The notes under the pieces: generated by a model | Database searches by the model: none | Told to the model about the DNA's origin: nothing | What the model saw: only the letters and a program-made list of their open reading frames with translations | Position numbers and translations under genes: made by a program | Shown: piece by piece, positions 8,356 through 13,802 of the stretch | Layout: each line of letters opens with the position of its first letter | Position numbering within the stretch: the stretch's first letter is position 1 | Virus record (IMG/VR): IMGVR_UViG_3300017991_000456 | Location: 1 to 20,321 of that record | DNA length: 20,321 bases | Strand: one strand, 5' to 3' | Source of the DNA: a virus

Positions 8356-8721
8356 TTACGTTTTATTGATGACCCAATACACTATTTGTCCCGCGGCGCC
8401 GTCGCCGGCGGCGTACGGCAAATCCGGACCGTTCCAGAACGCGAATTCGTTCGGTTCCAGAACGATCGGCGTCGCCTGGCCAAAACCGATTTTGGCGTTC
8501 GTTGTTTCGTGGATATTGATGATAAGCCATCGATACGGGCCAGACATTTCTTCGACGACCGCATCCGACAAGATCGTATGAAATTCATCGGCGACCAGGG
8601 TTTTAACGTTCAGCGACGCATCGCCGGCGGTCATTGTGAATTGCGCCGGGCCCAGGCGGATCGGATCCAGATTTTCTATTACAGAATCCAGGATCAGTTC
8701 CAGATTTGCGACAAGTGACAT
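8356..8721 (-). CDS. Small beta-rich tail-associated protein, unknown
   Basis: This 121-residue protein has no signal peptide. The second half (WLIINIHETTNAKIGFG..., about residues 64-80, then a Pro/Glu-rich turn with PNEFAFWNGPDLPYAAG and a final IVYWVINKT) looks like small beta-sandwich proteins that often sit near the tail tube gene in phages ('feature-per-atom, pGe..fR..., yakA' type layout). The family memory is approximate. The start is fixed by the Shine-Dalgarno sequence in the 31-bp repeat, which spans nearly all of the gap from the upstream gene. Possible roles are tail tube decoration or a minor connector. Confidence 0.65.
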   Translation of the reverse strand: MSLVANLELILDSVIENLDPIRLGPAQFTMTAGDASLNVKTLVADEFHTILSDAVVEEMSGPYRWLIINIHETTNAKIGFGQATPIVLEPNEFAFWNGPDLPYAAGDGAAGQIVYWVINKT

Positions 8722-8724
8722 GGT

Positions 8725-8755
8725 TCCCCTTTCATCATAGGCCAGAAAATCCGCC
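8725..8755 (-). repeat. 31-bp intergenic repeat, copy 2, carrying the ribosome-binding site
   Basis: This is an exact match to 1491-1521. It begins just after the TAA of the upstream gene and ends four bases before the next ATG, supplying the sequence GATGAAAGGGGA as ribosome-binding site. The flanking genes of the two copies are unrelated, so the repeat is a mobile or duplicated translation-initiation cassette rather than part of a gene duplication. Confidence 0.9.
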
Positions 8756-8757
8756 GT

Positions 8758-9192
8758 TTAGGATGACGTAGTATCGAAAACCAGTTCGGTTCCGATCCGG
8801 ACGACCCAAAGGATTTGATTGCCGGCATCGCCGCCGACAGGCCGACATTCGGGATCGATCTTGAACATCCCGCCGGACCGCATCCGATACCAGGCCACGT
8901 TCCCCTGATTCCGGATCGGAAGGGCGTCCAGGGTCAGCATGACGAACCGATCGGCGCCTGGTTGCGATGAAAAATAGCCGACGATGTCGGAATCACAACG
9001 GAGTTCCGTGATTTCGTGATTCCAGGTGTTCCGGACATCCCCGCCGCCGCCGAAAAAGATCGCCCAGGTATCGATCGCCGGCGGAAGGCGGCCGATGAAC
9101 GCGTTTTTTTCGTGTTCGGATCCGTTCGCGGCCGCGATGATATCCATTACCTTTTGCTTCGCCGCGGTCAGACTGTCAGGATCGATTGCCAT
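8758..9192 (-). CDS. Probable tail terminator / tail completion protein
   Basis: This 144-residue alpha/beta protein begins with an amphipathic helix (DSLTAAKQKVMDIIAAA, about residues 5-21) and continues with beta-rich sequence including WAIFFGGGGD, FVMLTLDALPIRNQGNVAWYRM and a hydrophobic ILWVVRIGTELVF end. A helix plus beta-sheet of about 130-150 residues between the HK97 gp10-like protein and the tail tube gene is the usual size and place of tail terminators. The start lies three bases past the upstream stop (TGAACATG) with only a weak Shine-Dalgarno match, suggesting translational coupling. The assignment comes from synteny. Confidence 0.55.
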   Translation of the reverse strand: MAIDPDSLTAAKQKVMDIIAAANGSEHEKNAFIGRLPPAIDTWAIFFGGGGDVRNTWNHEITELRCDSDIVGYFSSQPGADRFVMLTLDALPIRNQGNVAWYRMRSGGMFKIDPECRPVGGDAGNQILWVVRIGTELVFDTTSS

Positions 9193-9194
9193 GT

Positions 9195-9713
9195 TCAGGT
9201 CGCCAGAAGTATCTTGTCGATTTCGTTTTCGATGATCCGGAACGCCGCGTCGGCCTCATCTTCGATCGCCCGTTCGATGAACCGGTCGTCGGCCTTTTCG
9301 CCTTTCGACACGGTCCCGATTCCGCGTTCCTGCCAGGAAACGCCCTTTTCGGAATGAATCTTGAACGCGTACGCGCCGGCGTCGGAGTTCGCCGCGACAA
9401 AGATTTCGACGTCATCGCGGCCAGCGCGGAATTCAATGGAATTTTCCAGGCCGCCCGGTTTCCTGGCGGACGTCGACCGCGGTTTCCTGGCGCGTCGGCG
9501 CCTGGTCCGCCCGGCACGTTTGGCCGCCCGGCGAAGATCCGTGTCGGTCGGCGACCTGGGCGCGTATTCCCTGGCCGTATCTCTCATAAGCGTTCCGATA
9601 CGATAGAACGCCCGGGCCAGGGTTTTGTCCGCTTCCTTCGCCAGAAAGTCCAATTTGCGAAGGGCGGCATCCAGGCCCGAAAGGGTAATATCCAAATCTG
9701 GTTGGTCGGCCAT
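9195..9713 (-). CDS. HK97 gp10-like tail completion / neck protein
   Basis: The 172-residue protein has the layout of the HK97 gp10-like family, which joins head and tail. An N-terminal LSGLDAALRKLDFLAKEADKTLARAF helix is followed by RIGTLMRDTAREYAPRSPTDTDLRR (the family's 'a...ap.dTG.Lr.si' region). A basic loop follows, then LENSIEFR..., AYAFKIHSEKG and a C-terminal helix with R/E/A-rich residues. There is an unusually long Arg-rich insertion around residues 61-85 (KRAGRTRRRRARKPRS) that is not usual in the family and may contact DNA. The preceding gap includes TTTCTGGCCT, a fragment related to the 31-bp repeat. No strong Shine-Dalgarno site is visible. Confidence 0.75.
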   Translation of the reverse strand: MADQPDLDITLSGLDAALRKLDFLAKEADKTLARAFYRIGTLMRDTAREYAPRSPTDTDLRRAAKRAGRTRRRRARKPRSTSARKPGGLENSIEFRAGRDDVEIFVAANSDAGAYAFKIHSEKGVSWQERGIGTVSKGEKADDRFIERAIEDEADAAFRIIENEIDKILLAT

Positions 9714-9732
9714 TCTAACAAAGGCCAGAAAT

Positions 9733-10056
9733 TCAACGCGGACGGCGCGTGACGTCGGCCAGGATGGCCGCCAGCATGACCTGAAGGGCGATACCCTTCG
9801 AACGGACGTTCGTTCGTCCTGGGCGATCCTGGCGCGCTTTTCGGATCGATCGCCAGGCCCGATTCTTTATCAGTTCGAATCGAAAGTGTCCGAACCGGCG
9901 AATTATGGCCTGGTTCACGGCCGGCCAGTCGATCGTTCCGCCCGATTCGACGAACGCCAGGGCGTATAATGCGGCCAGAACGCGCGTCCTGGGCCGGCGT
10001 TTCAGGCCGCAAATACGGATGATTTCGGCCGCATTTCTGTTTTCATCCGTTTTCAT
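9733..10056 (-). CDS. Small basic protein, unknown, between MuF locus and tail genes
   Basis: This 107-residue, strongly basic, helical protein has many Arg residues and no signal peptide. The segment RVLAALYALAFVESGGTIDWPAVNQAIIRRFG (about residues 25-56) could be a helix-turn-helix-like fold, but no family was recognised. Codon choice (frequent CTG-GCC, CTG-GCG, ATC) is like that of neighbouring genes, which supports coding. The start has no clear Shine-Dalgarno site; a TTGACG at about 10088-10093 hints at a promoter but its -10 is poor. It is the first minus-strand gene after the 193-base gap that follows the plus-strand gene. It could be a tail/head completion accessory or part of the inserted MuF cargo. 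Confidence 0.6.
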   Translation of the reverse strand: MKTDENRNAAEIIRICGLKRRPRTRVLAALYALAFVESGGTIDWPAVNQAIIRRFGHFRFELIKNRAWRSIRKARQDRPGRTNVRSKGIALQVMLAAILADVTRRPR

Positions 10057-10150
10057 GTCGAAAAATGTTGCATATTACGCGCGGGTCGTCAATAATGTTT
10101 TCGGTTGGCCGGGGATCGAACCCGAATGGGAAGCGAGTGGTTGACCAGGC

Positions 10151-10166
10151 GCCGGCGCGCGCCGGC
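10151..10166. repeat. Perfect 16-bp GC palindrome
   Basis: The sequence gccggcgcgcgccggc equals its own reverse complement. It sits upstream of the plus-strand gene and could be an operator or a hairpin. The 23 bases at 10143-10165 also occur exactly at 12695-12717 inside the head-tail adaptor gene, so part of this may be recurrent GC-rich sequence rather than a dedicated site. Confidence 0.5.
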
Positions 10167-10212
10167 AGAAATTGCGCGCTTGGCCGCCGCAACGGACAAG
10201 GCTGTTAGTCGG

Positions 10213-10241
10213 TATGATCCCCAGGTCGCCTTCAGAAAGGA
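10213..10241 (+). promoter_or_regulatory. -10-like box and Shine-Dalgarno for the plus-strand gene
   Basis: TATGAT at 10213-10218 matches five of six bases of a sigma-70 type -10 box. No good -35 is seen 16-18 bases upstream. AAAGGA at 10236-10241 is a strong Shine-Dalgarno sequence eight bases before the ATG at 10250. It fixes that start rather than the upstream in-frame ATG at 10172. Together they suggest the gene can be expressed independently of the late operon. Confidence 0.45.
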
Positions 10242-10249
10242 CGGGCTCC

Positions 10250-10519
10250 ATGTCAATCAAATACTACTTCCGCGTTGGCGATACCGGGGACACAATGGAA
10301 CGCCCTGGCGGGATCTATCGCGAAACGGATGATGAATCCGGCCTTCGCTATGAATTCTTGAACGCGCGCGGCGAATGGGAAGTCGACATGGATCTGTATC
10401 GTCATTTCGGCGGCCCTGATTTCACGGCGGACGTGATCCCAGTCAGTTTGAAACAGGCCGAAAAGGCGATCGCTGACTGGGCCAAACGGTTCCGCGTTCC
10501 CAGGGCGCCGGCGTCCTAG
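10250..10519 (+). CDS. Small acidic plus-strand protein; candidate immunity/antitoxin for the MuF toxin
   Basis: This is the only plus-strand gene I accept. It encodes 89 residues beginning MSIKYYFRVGDTGD, then GIYRETDDESGLRYEFLNARGEW and EVDMDLYRHFGGPDF, ending with a helix containing SLKQAEKAIADWAKRF. The layout (a YYFRV strand, a Gly/Arg turn, a WE-D..L segment, then an 'I....EAE..I' helix) resembles small proteins often found beside toxin genes in actinobacteria; this likeness is from memory. The start is set by AAAGGA eight bases upstream. It converges on the MuF gene: both stop codons use the palindromic CTAG at 10516-10519. Lying directly beside the toxin-like C-terminus and being transcribed apart from the late operon fits a lysogen- or early-expressed immunity protein (inference). 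Confidence 0.75.
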   Translation: MSIKYYFRVGDTGDTMERPGGIYRETDDESGLRYEFLNARGEWEVDMDLYRHFGGPDFTADVIPVSLKQAEKAIADWAKRFRVPRAPAS

Positions 10520-12423
10520 CGATCGCGCCGGCGATCTTCCGCGGCAAGTTGCCTTTCGATCCTTTTCGTTTCCGCATCCAGGCGCGCCGTTTCTTCACGG
10601 ATCCGGCGTTCCTGTTCCCGTTCTTCGCGGAATTGCGCTTCCGCTTCCGCCAGTTCGTCGCGAAGGCGTTCGTTTCGCCGTTCCGCTTCCGCCAGTTCTT
10701 TCTTCCGGAGTTCGTTTTCCCGGCGAAGGCGATCCAGGTTTTCTTTTGTCGGTCCCAGGCGCGGTTGTTTTGCGATCGCGCGTTGCCGGCCCAGGGTTCC
10801 GCGTTTCGTAATCCGATTGGCGCCTGGCGGCGTCGGAACGGTCGCCCAGGCATCGATATTTTGCTGTTTCCATCGGGCGGCCGCGGCGGCCTGTTTCGGA
10901 TCGTTCGGATCGACCAGGCGGATCTTTTCGTACAAGGGGTGCGCGTATTTTTCTTTCACGGCGATCCCGCGCGGTGTATGAAATTGCAGTTCGACCTTTA
11001 TGCCGTCCGGACGGCGCCAGACCGTATTTATCCCCTTGTATTTTTCTTCCGTCCAGGCGTTCCGGAATTTGGTCGTTCCGTCGTCGGCCTGGACCTGGCG
11101 ATATCCAAGGGCGCGTAACTGTTTCGACGTATTGATGACGCCATCCGTGTATTTGTCATCCGGCATGACCATCGTATATCGAAGGGAATCATGAACGTTT
11201 TTCTTGTCGATCGCGTCCAGCGGCCAGGATGGATTCGATTTGATTTCCGCGGCGATCTTCCTGGTCGTGGACCCTTCTTCCTTTACCGCATATCGGACTT
11301 TCCCGGTTTCCGGATTCAGGCCGACCAGTTCGGCATCGTTCGCTTCCGCCAGGGCGGCCATTGTCGCCGATTGGTCATCTTCGACGGCCCTGGCCCGGCG
11401 GACAATCTTTTTCGCCTTCCTGGCGACGGCCGGCCGTTCCAGGGCCGCGGACAAAGTTGTCTTGTCGCCAGGCGCCGGCGACGCCGCCTGAAAATCGGTC
11501 TTGTATTTCGCGACCTGTTCGCGATCGGACCAGTCGACGTTCGGTTGCGCCGCCTGGCGATCGATGTCGTTCATGTGGATCGTTTCGTCCATCCGCCGGA
11601 TGAAACAATCGCAGTTCGGATGAAACATCCCGGCGTCGAGGGCGGCCTGATACGACGGGAATCGCTTGTCCTTTCCGGAAATCGAAATTATCAGGCCGAT
11701 CCAGGCATCGCATATTTCGCAGGATTCGCCGGACGGGACGATCCGGACCAGGTCATCGCCGTTTCCGATGATCGTGTCCATGTATGATTCCCGGGAAACG
11801 CGCGCCGACGTCGTCCTGGTCAGCATCCGGATATAGTCGCGGTTCGACCATTTGCGGCCGCGCGCATCGATGAACCGATGACTGTCGATATTGCCGGCGA
11901 TCTTGTCCCAGGACGTTTGAAGTTCTTTCTGGATCTGGTTCCTGGTCAGGCCTTCGACGGATCCGCGTCGAAAAACTTCGACGGTCGCCTGGCGCAAGGC
12001 CGCGATATCCGTTTCCGCCATCTTTTTCGTGAAAACCGCGGCCAGGTGTTCGGTCTGGTCCGGATGGATCATCCGGAAATATCGTTCGGTCCGACGGCGA
12101 TCGTATTTGATGATCGAAGGATTGACCTTTCGGCCCTGGCGCCTGGTTTCGAAGATCGCGCGGCGATGCCAGTCGATCGCCGTCCGTTCGGTCATTTCCC
12201 GGCCCCAGCGGTCCAGTTCGGCGCCGGTCAGTTGATAGTGACTGTGGACCTGGTTGAAAAAGTGATCGCGGAAACGTTGCCGGCGTAGATTGTTTGCGTC
12301 CTGGGCGGCGGCGTGGATCTTGTCCGCCAGGGCGGCCCGGGATTTCTGGATCAGGCGTTCGACTTCGCGTTGCGCGACGCGTTGTTGTTGGCGAAGTTTC
12401 CGGATAGATCCCGGGTTCGGCAT
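10516..12423 (-). CDS. MuF-type minor head protein with C-terminal RelA/SpoT-like domain
   Basis: This 635-residue multidomain protein is a minor capsid component probably packaged in the head. Residues about 1-180 are helical and charged. Residues 190-277 match the phage minor capsid protein 2/MuF signature: NRDYIRMLTRTTSARVSRESY, then C235xxC238, then FHPNCDC with H268, C271 and C273, a likely metal site. Residues about 376-502 resemble RelA/SpoT synthetases: an R/K-rich lead-in, D412-S-L-R415, KYKGIN (461-466, the 'GYrSxH' region), VELQFHT (477-483, with E478 and H482) and H495. A coiled coil rich in Arg/Glu fills 558-632. The added domain is cargo-like, as in MuF polymorphic toxins, so the protein may be delivered with DNA and attack cell physiology by making (p)ppGpp, (p)ppApp or by tRNA pyrophosphorylation. 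It starts one base after the previous stop. Confidence 0.85.
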   Translation of the reverse strand: MPNPGSIRKLRQQQRVAQREVERLIQKSRAALADKIHAAAQDANNLRRQRFRDHFFNQVHSHYQLTGAELDRWGREMTERTAIDWHRRAIFETRRQGRKVNPSIIKYDRRRTERYFRMIHPDQTEHLAAVFTKKMAETDIAALRQATVEVFRRGSVEGLTRNQIQKELQTSWDKIAGNIDSHRFIDARGRKWSNRDYIRMLTRTTSARVSRESYMDTIIGNGDDLVRIVPSGESCEICDAWIGLIISISGKDKRFPSYQAALDAGMFHPNCDCFIRRMDETIHMNDIDRQAAQPNVDWSDREQVAKYKTDFQAASPAPGDKTTLSAALERPAVARKAKKIVRRARAVEDDQSATMAALAEANDAELVGLNPETGKVRYAVKEEGSTTRKIAAEIKSNPSWPLDAIDKKNVHDSLRYTMVMPDDKYTDGVINTSKQLRALGYRQVQADDGTTKFRNAWTEEKYKGINTVWRRPDGIKVELQFHTPRGIAVKEKYAHPLYEKIRLVDPNDPKQAAAAARWKQQNIDAWATVPTPPGANRITKRGTLGRQRAIAKQPRLGPTKENLDRLRRENELRKKELAEAERRNERLRDELAEAEAQFREEREQERRIREETARLDAETKRIERQLAAEDRRRDR

Positions 12424-12424
12424 A

Positions 12425-12826
12425 TCAGCATCCCCGGCATAGGCGGACCGACGCGGCGGCGGGCCCTTCGAACAACCATCCGCGGACTTCGTCGGGGATC
12501 CCGACGGACTGGCCTTCCGCGACGCCGTCCGGACAATCCGGATCGCCCAGGATCCATTTCGGCGTTGTCTTGTCGCCGGACGCTATGAAACCGCATCGGA
12601 TCAGATACAGGGCATATTCGAACGCGGCCGCATCTTCGCGCGGGAAGTCGGTTTCGGTCGTCGTCGTTTCGTCCAGTTCCCGGCCCAGTAAACGGACCAG
12701 GCGCCGGCGCGCGCCGGTGACGGCGGCCTGACGCTTGTCCTCGTCGTCGACGCCCAGCCAAATATCAGAAAATTCGTGAGAATCGGCGGCGAAATAGATA
12801 TCGGCGCCAGCGCGATCGATTGCCAT
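12425..12826 (-). CDS. Probable head-tail adaptor (connector)
   Basis: The 133-residue protein has a helical N-terminal half: an acidic DSHEFSDIWLGVDDEDKRQAAVTGARRRLVRLLG stretch (about residues 15-48), then TDFPREDAAAFEYALYLI (about 59-76). This pattern of 'D...kk.Al..Atr.id...' followed by a 'PR' element and a long helix is typical of small head-tail connector proteins sometimes labelled DnaT-like. The C-terminus has three Cys residues, including CRGC at the end, which is unusual and might bind metal. The start follows AAAGGGATTCCACA, a good Shine-Dalgarno spacing. The gene lies just downstream of a strong terminator-like hairpin. Function is inferred from fold pattern and place. Confidence 0.55.
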   Translation of the reverse strand: MAIDRAGADIYFAADSHEFSDIWLGVDDEDKRQAAVTGARRRLVRLLGRELDETTTTETDFPREDAAAFEYALYLIRCGFIASGDKTTPKWILGDPDCPDGVAEGQSVGIPDEVRGWLFEGPAAASVRLCRGC

Positions 12827-12844
12827 TGTGGAATCCCTTTCAGC

Positions 12845-12887
12845 AAAACGGCCGCGTCCCCAGTGACGGACGACGCGGCCGCGGTTT
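12845..12887 (-). terminator. Terminator-like hairpin, possibly bidirectional
   Basis: A perfect 10-bp GC-rich stem (12849-12858 with 12872-12881) encloses a 13-base loop. Minus-strand RNA would leave the hairpin into UUUU (12845-12848). Plus-strand RNA would reach GG then UUUU (12884-12887). The four-base U tract is short, so it may only attenuate. It divides the SAP-like head gene from the downstream connector gene. Confidence 0.5.
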
Positions 12888-12900
12888 TAATTCGATTCGG

Positions 12901-13179
12901 CTATTCGGTATCCGCGTCGCCTTCGGTATCCGCGTCGCCTTCCAGGGCGGCGATGATATCGGCCTTCGTCGCGTTCGAAGGAAGTTCCAGTCCCTTTTCT
13001 TCCGCCAGGGCCAGAAGTTCGGCCTTGTTCTTCGACGACAAGGGCGCCGGCGCGGCGTCCGGATCCGCGGGACCGTCGCAAACTTTCCAGTCGTCCGCCT
13101 TATAGAAATCGACCTTGTCCGCGTCGACTTTTATTACGGCGGATTCTTTCTTCATGAACACTGTTTCGCATATCGCCAT
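12901..13179 (-). CDS. Small head-region protein with SAP/HeH-like C-terminus
   Basis: The 92-residue protein has two parts. The N-terminus (MAICETVFMKKESAVIKVDADKVDFYKADDWKVCDG) resembles short phage structural proteins of the 'F..k..A.i.v.....dfy...W' kind. The C-terminus (residues about 47-80, LSSKNKAELLALAEEKGLEL and KADIIAALEG) is a helix-extension-helix, SAP or LEM-like motif used for nucleic acid or protein binding and often found in small phage head genes. The last 12 residues are two copies of GDADTE, produced by an 18-bp tandem DNA repeat at 12904-12939. It has a strong AGGGGAAAGTC leader before ATG. It is probably a head fibre, head-completion or DNA-binding accessory. Confidence 0.6.
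   Translation of the reverse strand: MAICETVFMKKESAVIKVDADKVDFYKADDWKVCDGPADPDAAPAPLSSKNKAELLALAEEKGLELPSNATKADIIAALEGDADTEGDADTE
12904..12942. repeat. 18-bp tandem repeat (2.2 copies)
   Basis: 12904-12921 and 12922-12939 are identical and are followed by TTC, the first three bases of a third unit. The repeat keeps the reading frame and encodes the duplicated GDADTE tail of the SAP-like protein. The tract is a likely slippage site that changes the length of the acidic tail. Confidence 0.9.
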
Positions 13180-13207
13180 GACTTTCCCCTTTCTTCAGGT
13201 TTGGATA

Positions 13208-13228
13208 CTAGACAACGTTGTCGGGCAT
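13208..13228 (-). CDS. Seven-codon minigene or leader peptide (MPDNVV)
   Basis: The ATG at 13226-13228 opens a frame of six sense codons ending in TAG. It is preceded by a strong Shine-Dalgarno sequence (AAAGGGAATCATC). The start and its leader (19 bp) are identical to those of the probable tail tube gene at 8338, which also begins MPD. The ORF contains a perfect 12-bp palindrome at 13211-13222. It may be a regulatory minigene or a leftover start of a lost gene. Expression is unproven. Confidence 0.3.
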   Translation of the reverse strand: MPDNVV

Positions 13229-13238
13229 GATGATTCCC
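13220..13238. repeat. 19-bp translation-start repeat, copy at the minigene
   Basis: This is identical to 8330-8348. It provides the start codon and part of the Shine-Dalgarno sequence of the seven-codon ORF at 13208-13228. Confidence 0.85.
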
Positions 13239-13239
13239 T

Positions 13240-13701
13240 TTACTGCAAAGGCGTTTGCCTGGCAAGGGATCCCTGGGGATAAATATACACGACGCCGCCG
13301 TCGTTCGTCCCGGTCAGTTGTAATTGCCCGATCAGGGATCCAGTGATGTTCGTAAGATATGGGATGCCGACGTCGACGTATCCCTGGCCGGCCGTTGCGT
13401 TCGTGACCGTCGGGACATACGGGACGTTCGTCGACGCGGTCCCCAGGCGGAATTCCAGGGTGACGTTCGTCAGGTCTTGCGTTACGACGCCGTCGTCATC
13501 CGAAAAACACTGGAATTCGATCCGAAGGGTAGTCCCCTCAAAAAAGGCGCGGGTATTGAATAGCGGCGCGGATCCGCGGTTGAAATCGACATCGAATTCT
13601 TCCGGATCGACATCGGCGGCGGAAACGGAGTAAAGGCCCAGGATCGCGACGATGGATATCAGGGCCCCGACAATGGGTAAGGGTATTGACCATCTTTTCA
13701 T
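13240..13701 (-). CDS. Small exported protein with BppU-like module
   Basis: The 153-residue protein starts with a clear signal peptide or signal anchor: MKR, a hydrophobic stretch (residues 5-24) and an S-V-S-A cleavage-like site near residue 28. The mature part, residues about 51-147, is beta-rich with motifs GTTLRIEF, LTNVTLEF, GYVDV, LIGQLQL and GSL. It matches in order the module in the exported protein at 1-1486, and resembles BppU N-terminal domains. The start follows AGGAAGGAAGAAAA. It lies between the coat gene and head-completion genes, unusual for an exported protein. Possible roles are head decoration after export, host-envelope exclusion, or a misplaced tail module. It has one Cys (residue 65). 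Confidence 0.7.
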   Translation of the reverse strand: MKRWSIPLPIVGALISIVAILGLYSVSAADVDPEEFDVDFNRGSAPLFNTRAFFEGTTLRIEFQCFSDDDGVVTQDLTNVTLEFRLGTASTNVPYVPTVTNATAGQGYVDVGIPYLTNITGSLIGQLQLTGTNDGGVVYIYPQGSLARQTPLQ

Positions 13702-13717
13702 TTTTCTTCCTTCCTGG

Positions 13718-13730
13718 GCCGCCAGGCGGC
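13718..13730. other. Small hairpin upstream of the exported-protein gene
   Basis: A 5-bp stem GCCGC/GCGGC with a three-base loop lies 16 bases ahead of the ATG, next to the Shine-Dalgarno site. It may affect translation of the exported protein. Confidence 0.3.
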
Positions 13731-13755
13731 AGCCTCTTTTCTTCTAACCGTTCGC

Positions 13756-13783
13756 GGCCGACCCTGGCGTCCCAGGGCCGGCC
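13756..13783 (-). terminator. Long hairpin downstream of coat gene
   Basis: The 28 bases fold into a 12-bp stem with one G-U pair and a four-base loop. There is no following U run, so it may stabilise the coat mRNA or slow transcription rather than terminate it. It follows a smaller hairpin that contains the coat stop codon. Confidence 0.4.
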
Positions 13784-13802
13784 TTTCATTGTTGTCATAC
13801 AG

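Larger units (their letters stand above)
10057..10249. other. Non-coding gap with tRNA T-arm-like motif and GC palindrome
   Basis: This is the largest gap between accepted genes. It holds divergent starts for the 9733-10056 gene and the plus-strand gene. On the minus strand, 10101-10125 reads like the 3' end of a tRNA: a 5-bp stem closing a TTCGATC loop, followed by CCAACCGA. No matching acceptor 5' strand or anticodon arm is found upstream, so it is not an intact tRNA. A perfect 16-bp palindrome lies at 10151-10166. A -10-like TATGAT is at 10213-10218. Confidence 0.5.

Noticed and set aside
10080-10200. Complete tRNA gene
   Set aside because: Only a T-arm-like end is present. No acceptor 5' strand, D arm or anticodon stem pairs with it on either strand.
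10172-10249. Upstream start for the plus-strand small protein
   Set aside because: The added 26 residues are Arg/Pro-rich and lack a Shine-Dalgarno site, and they would cover the -10-like box. The ATG at 10250 has a strong site.
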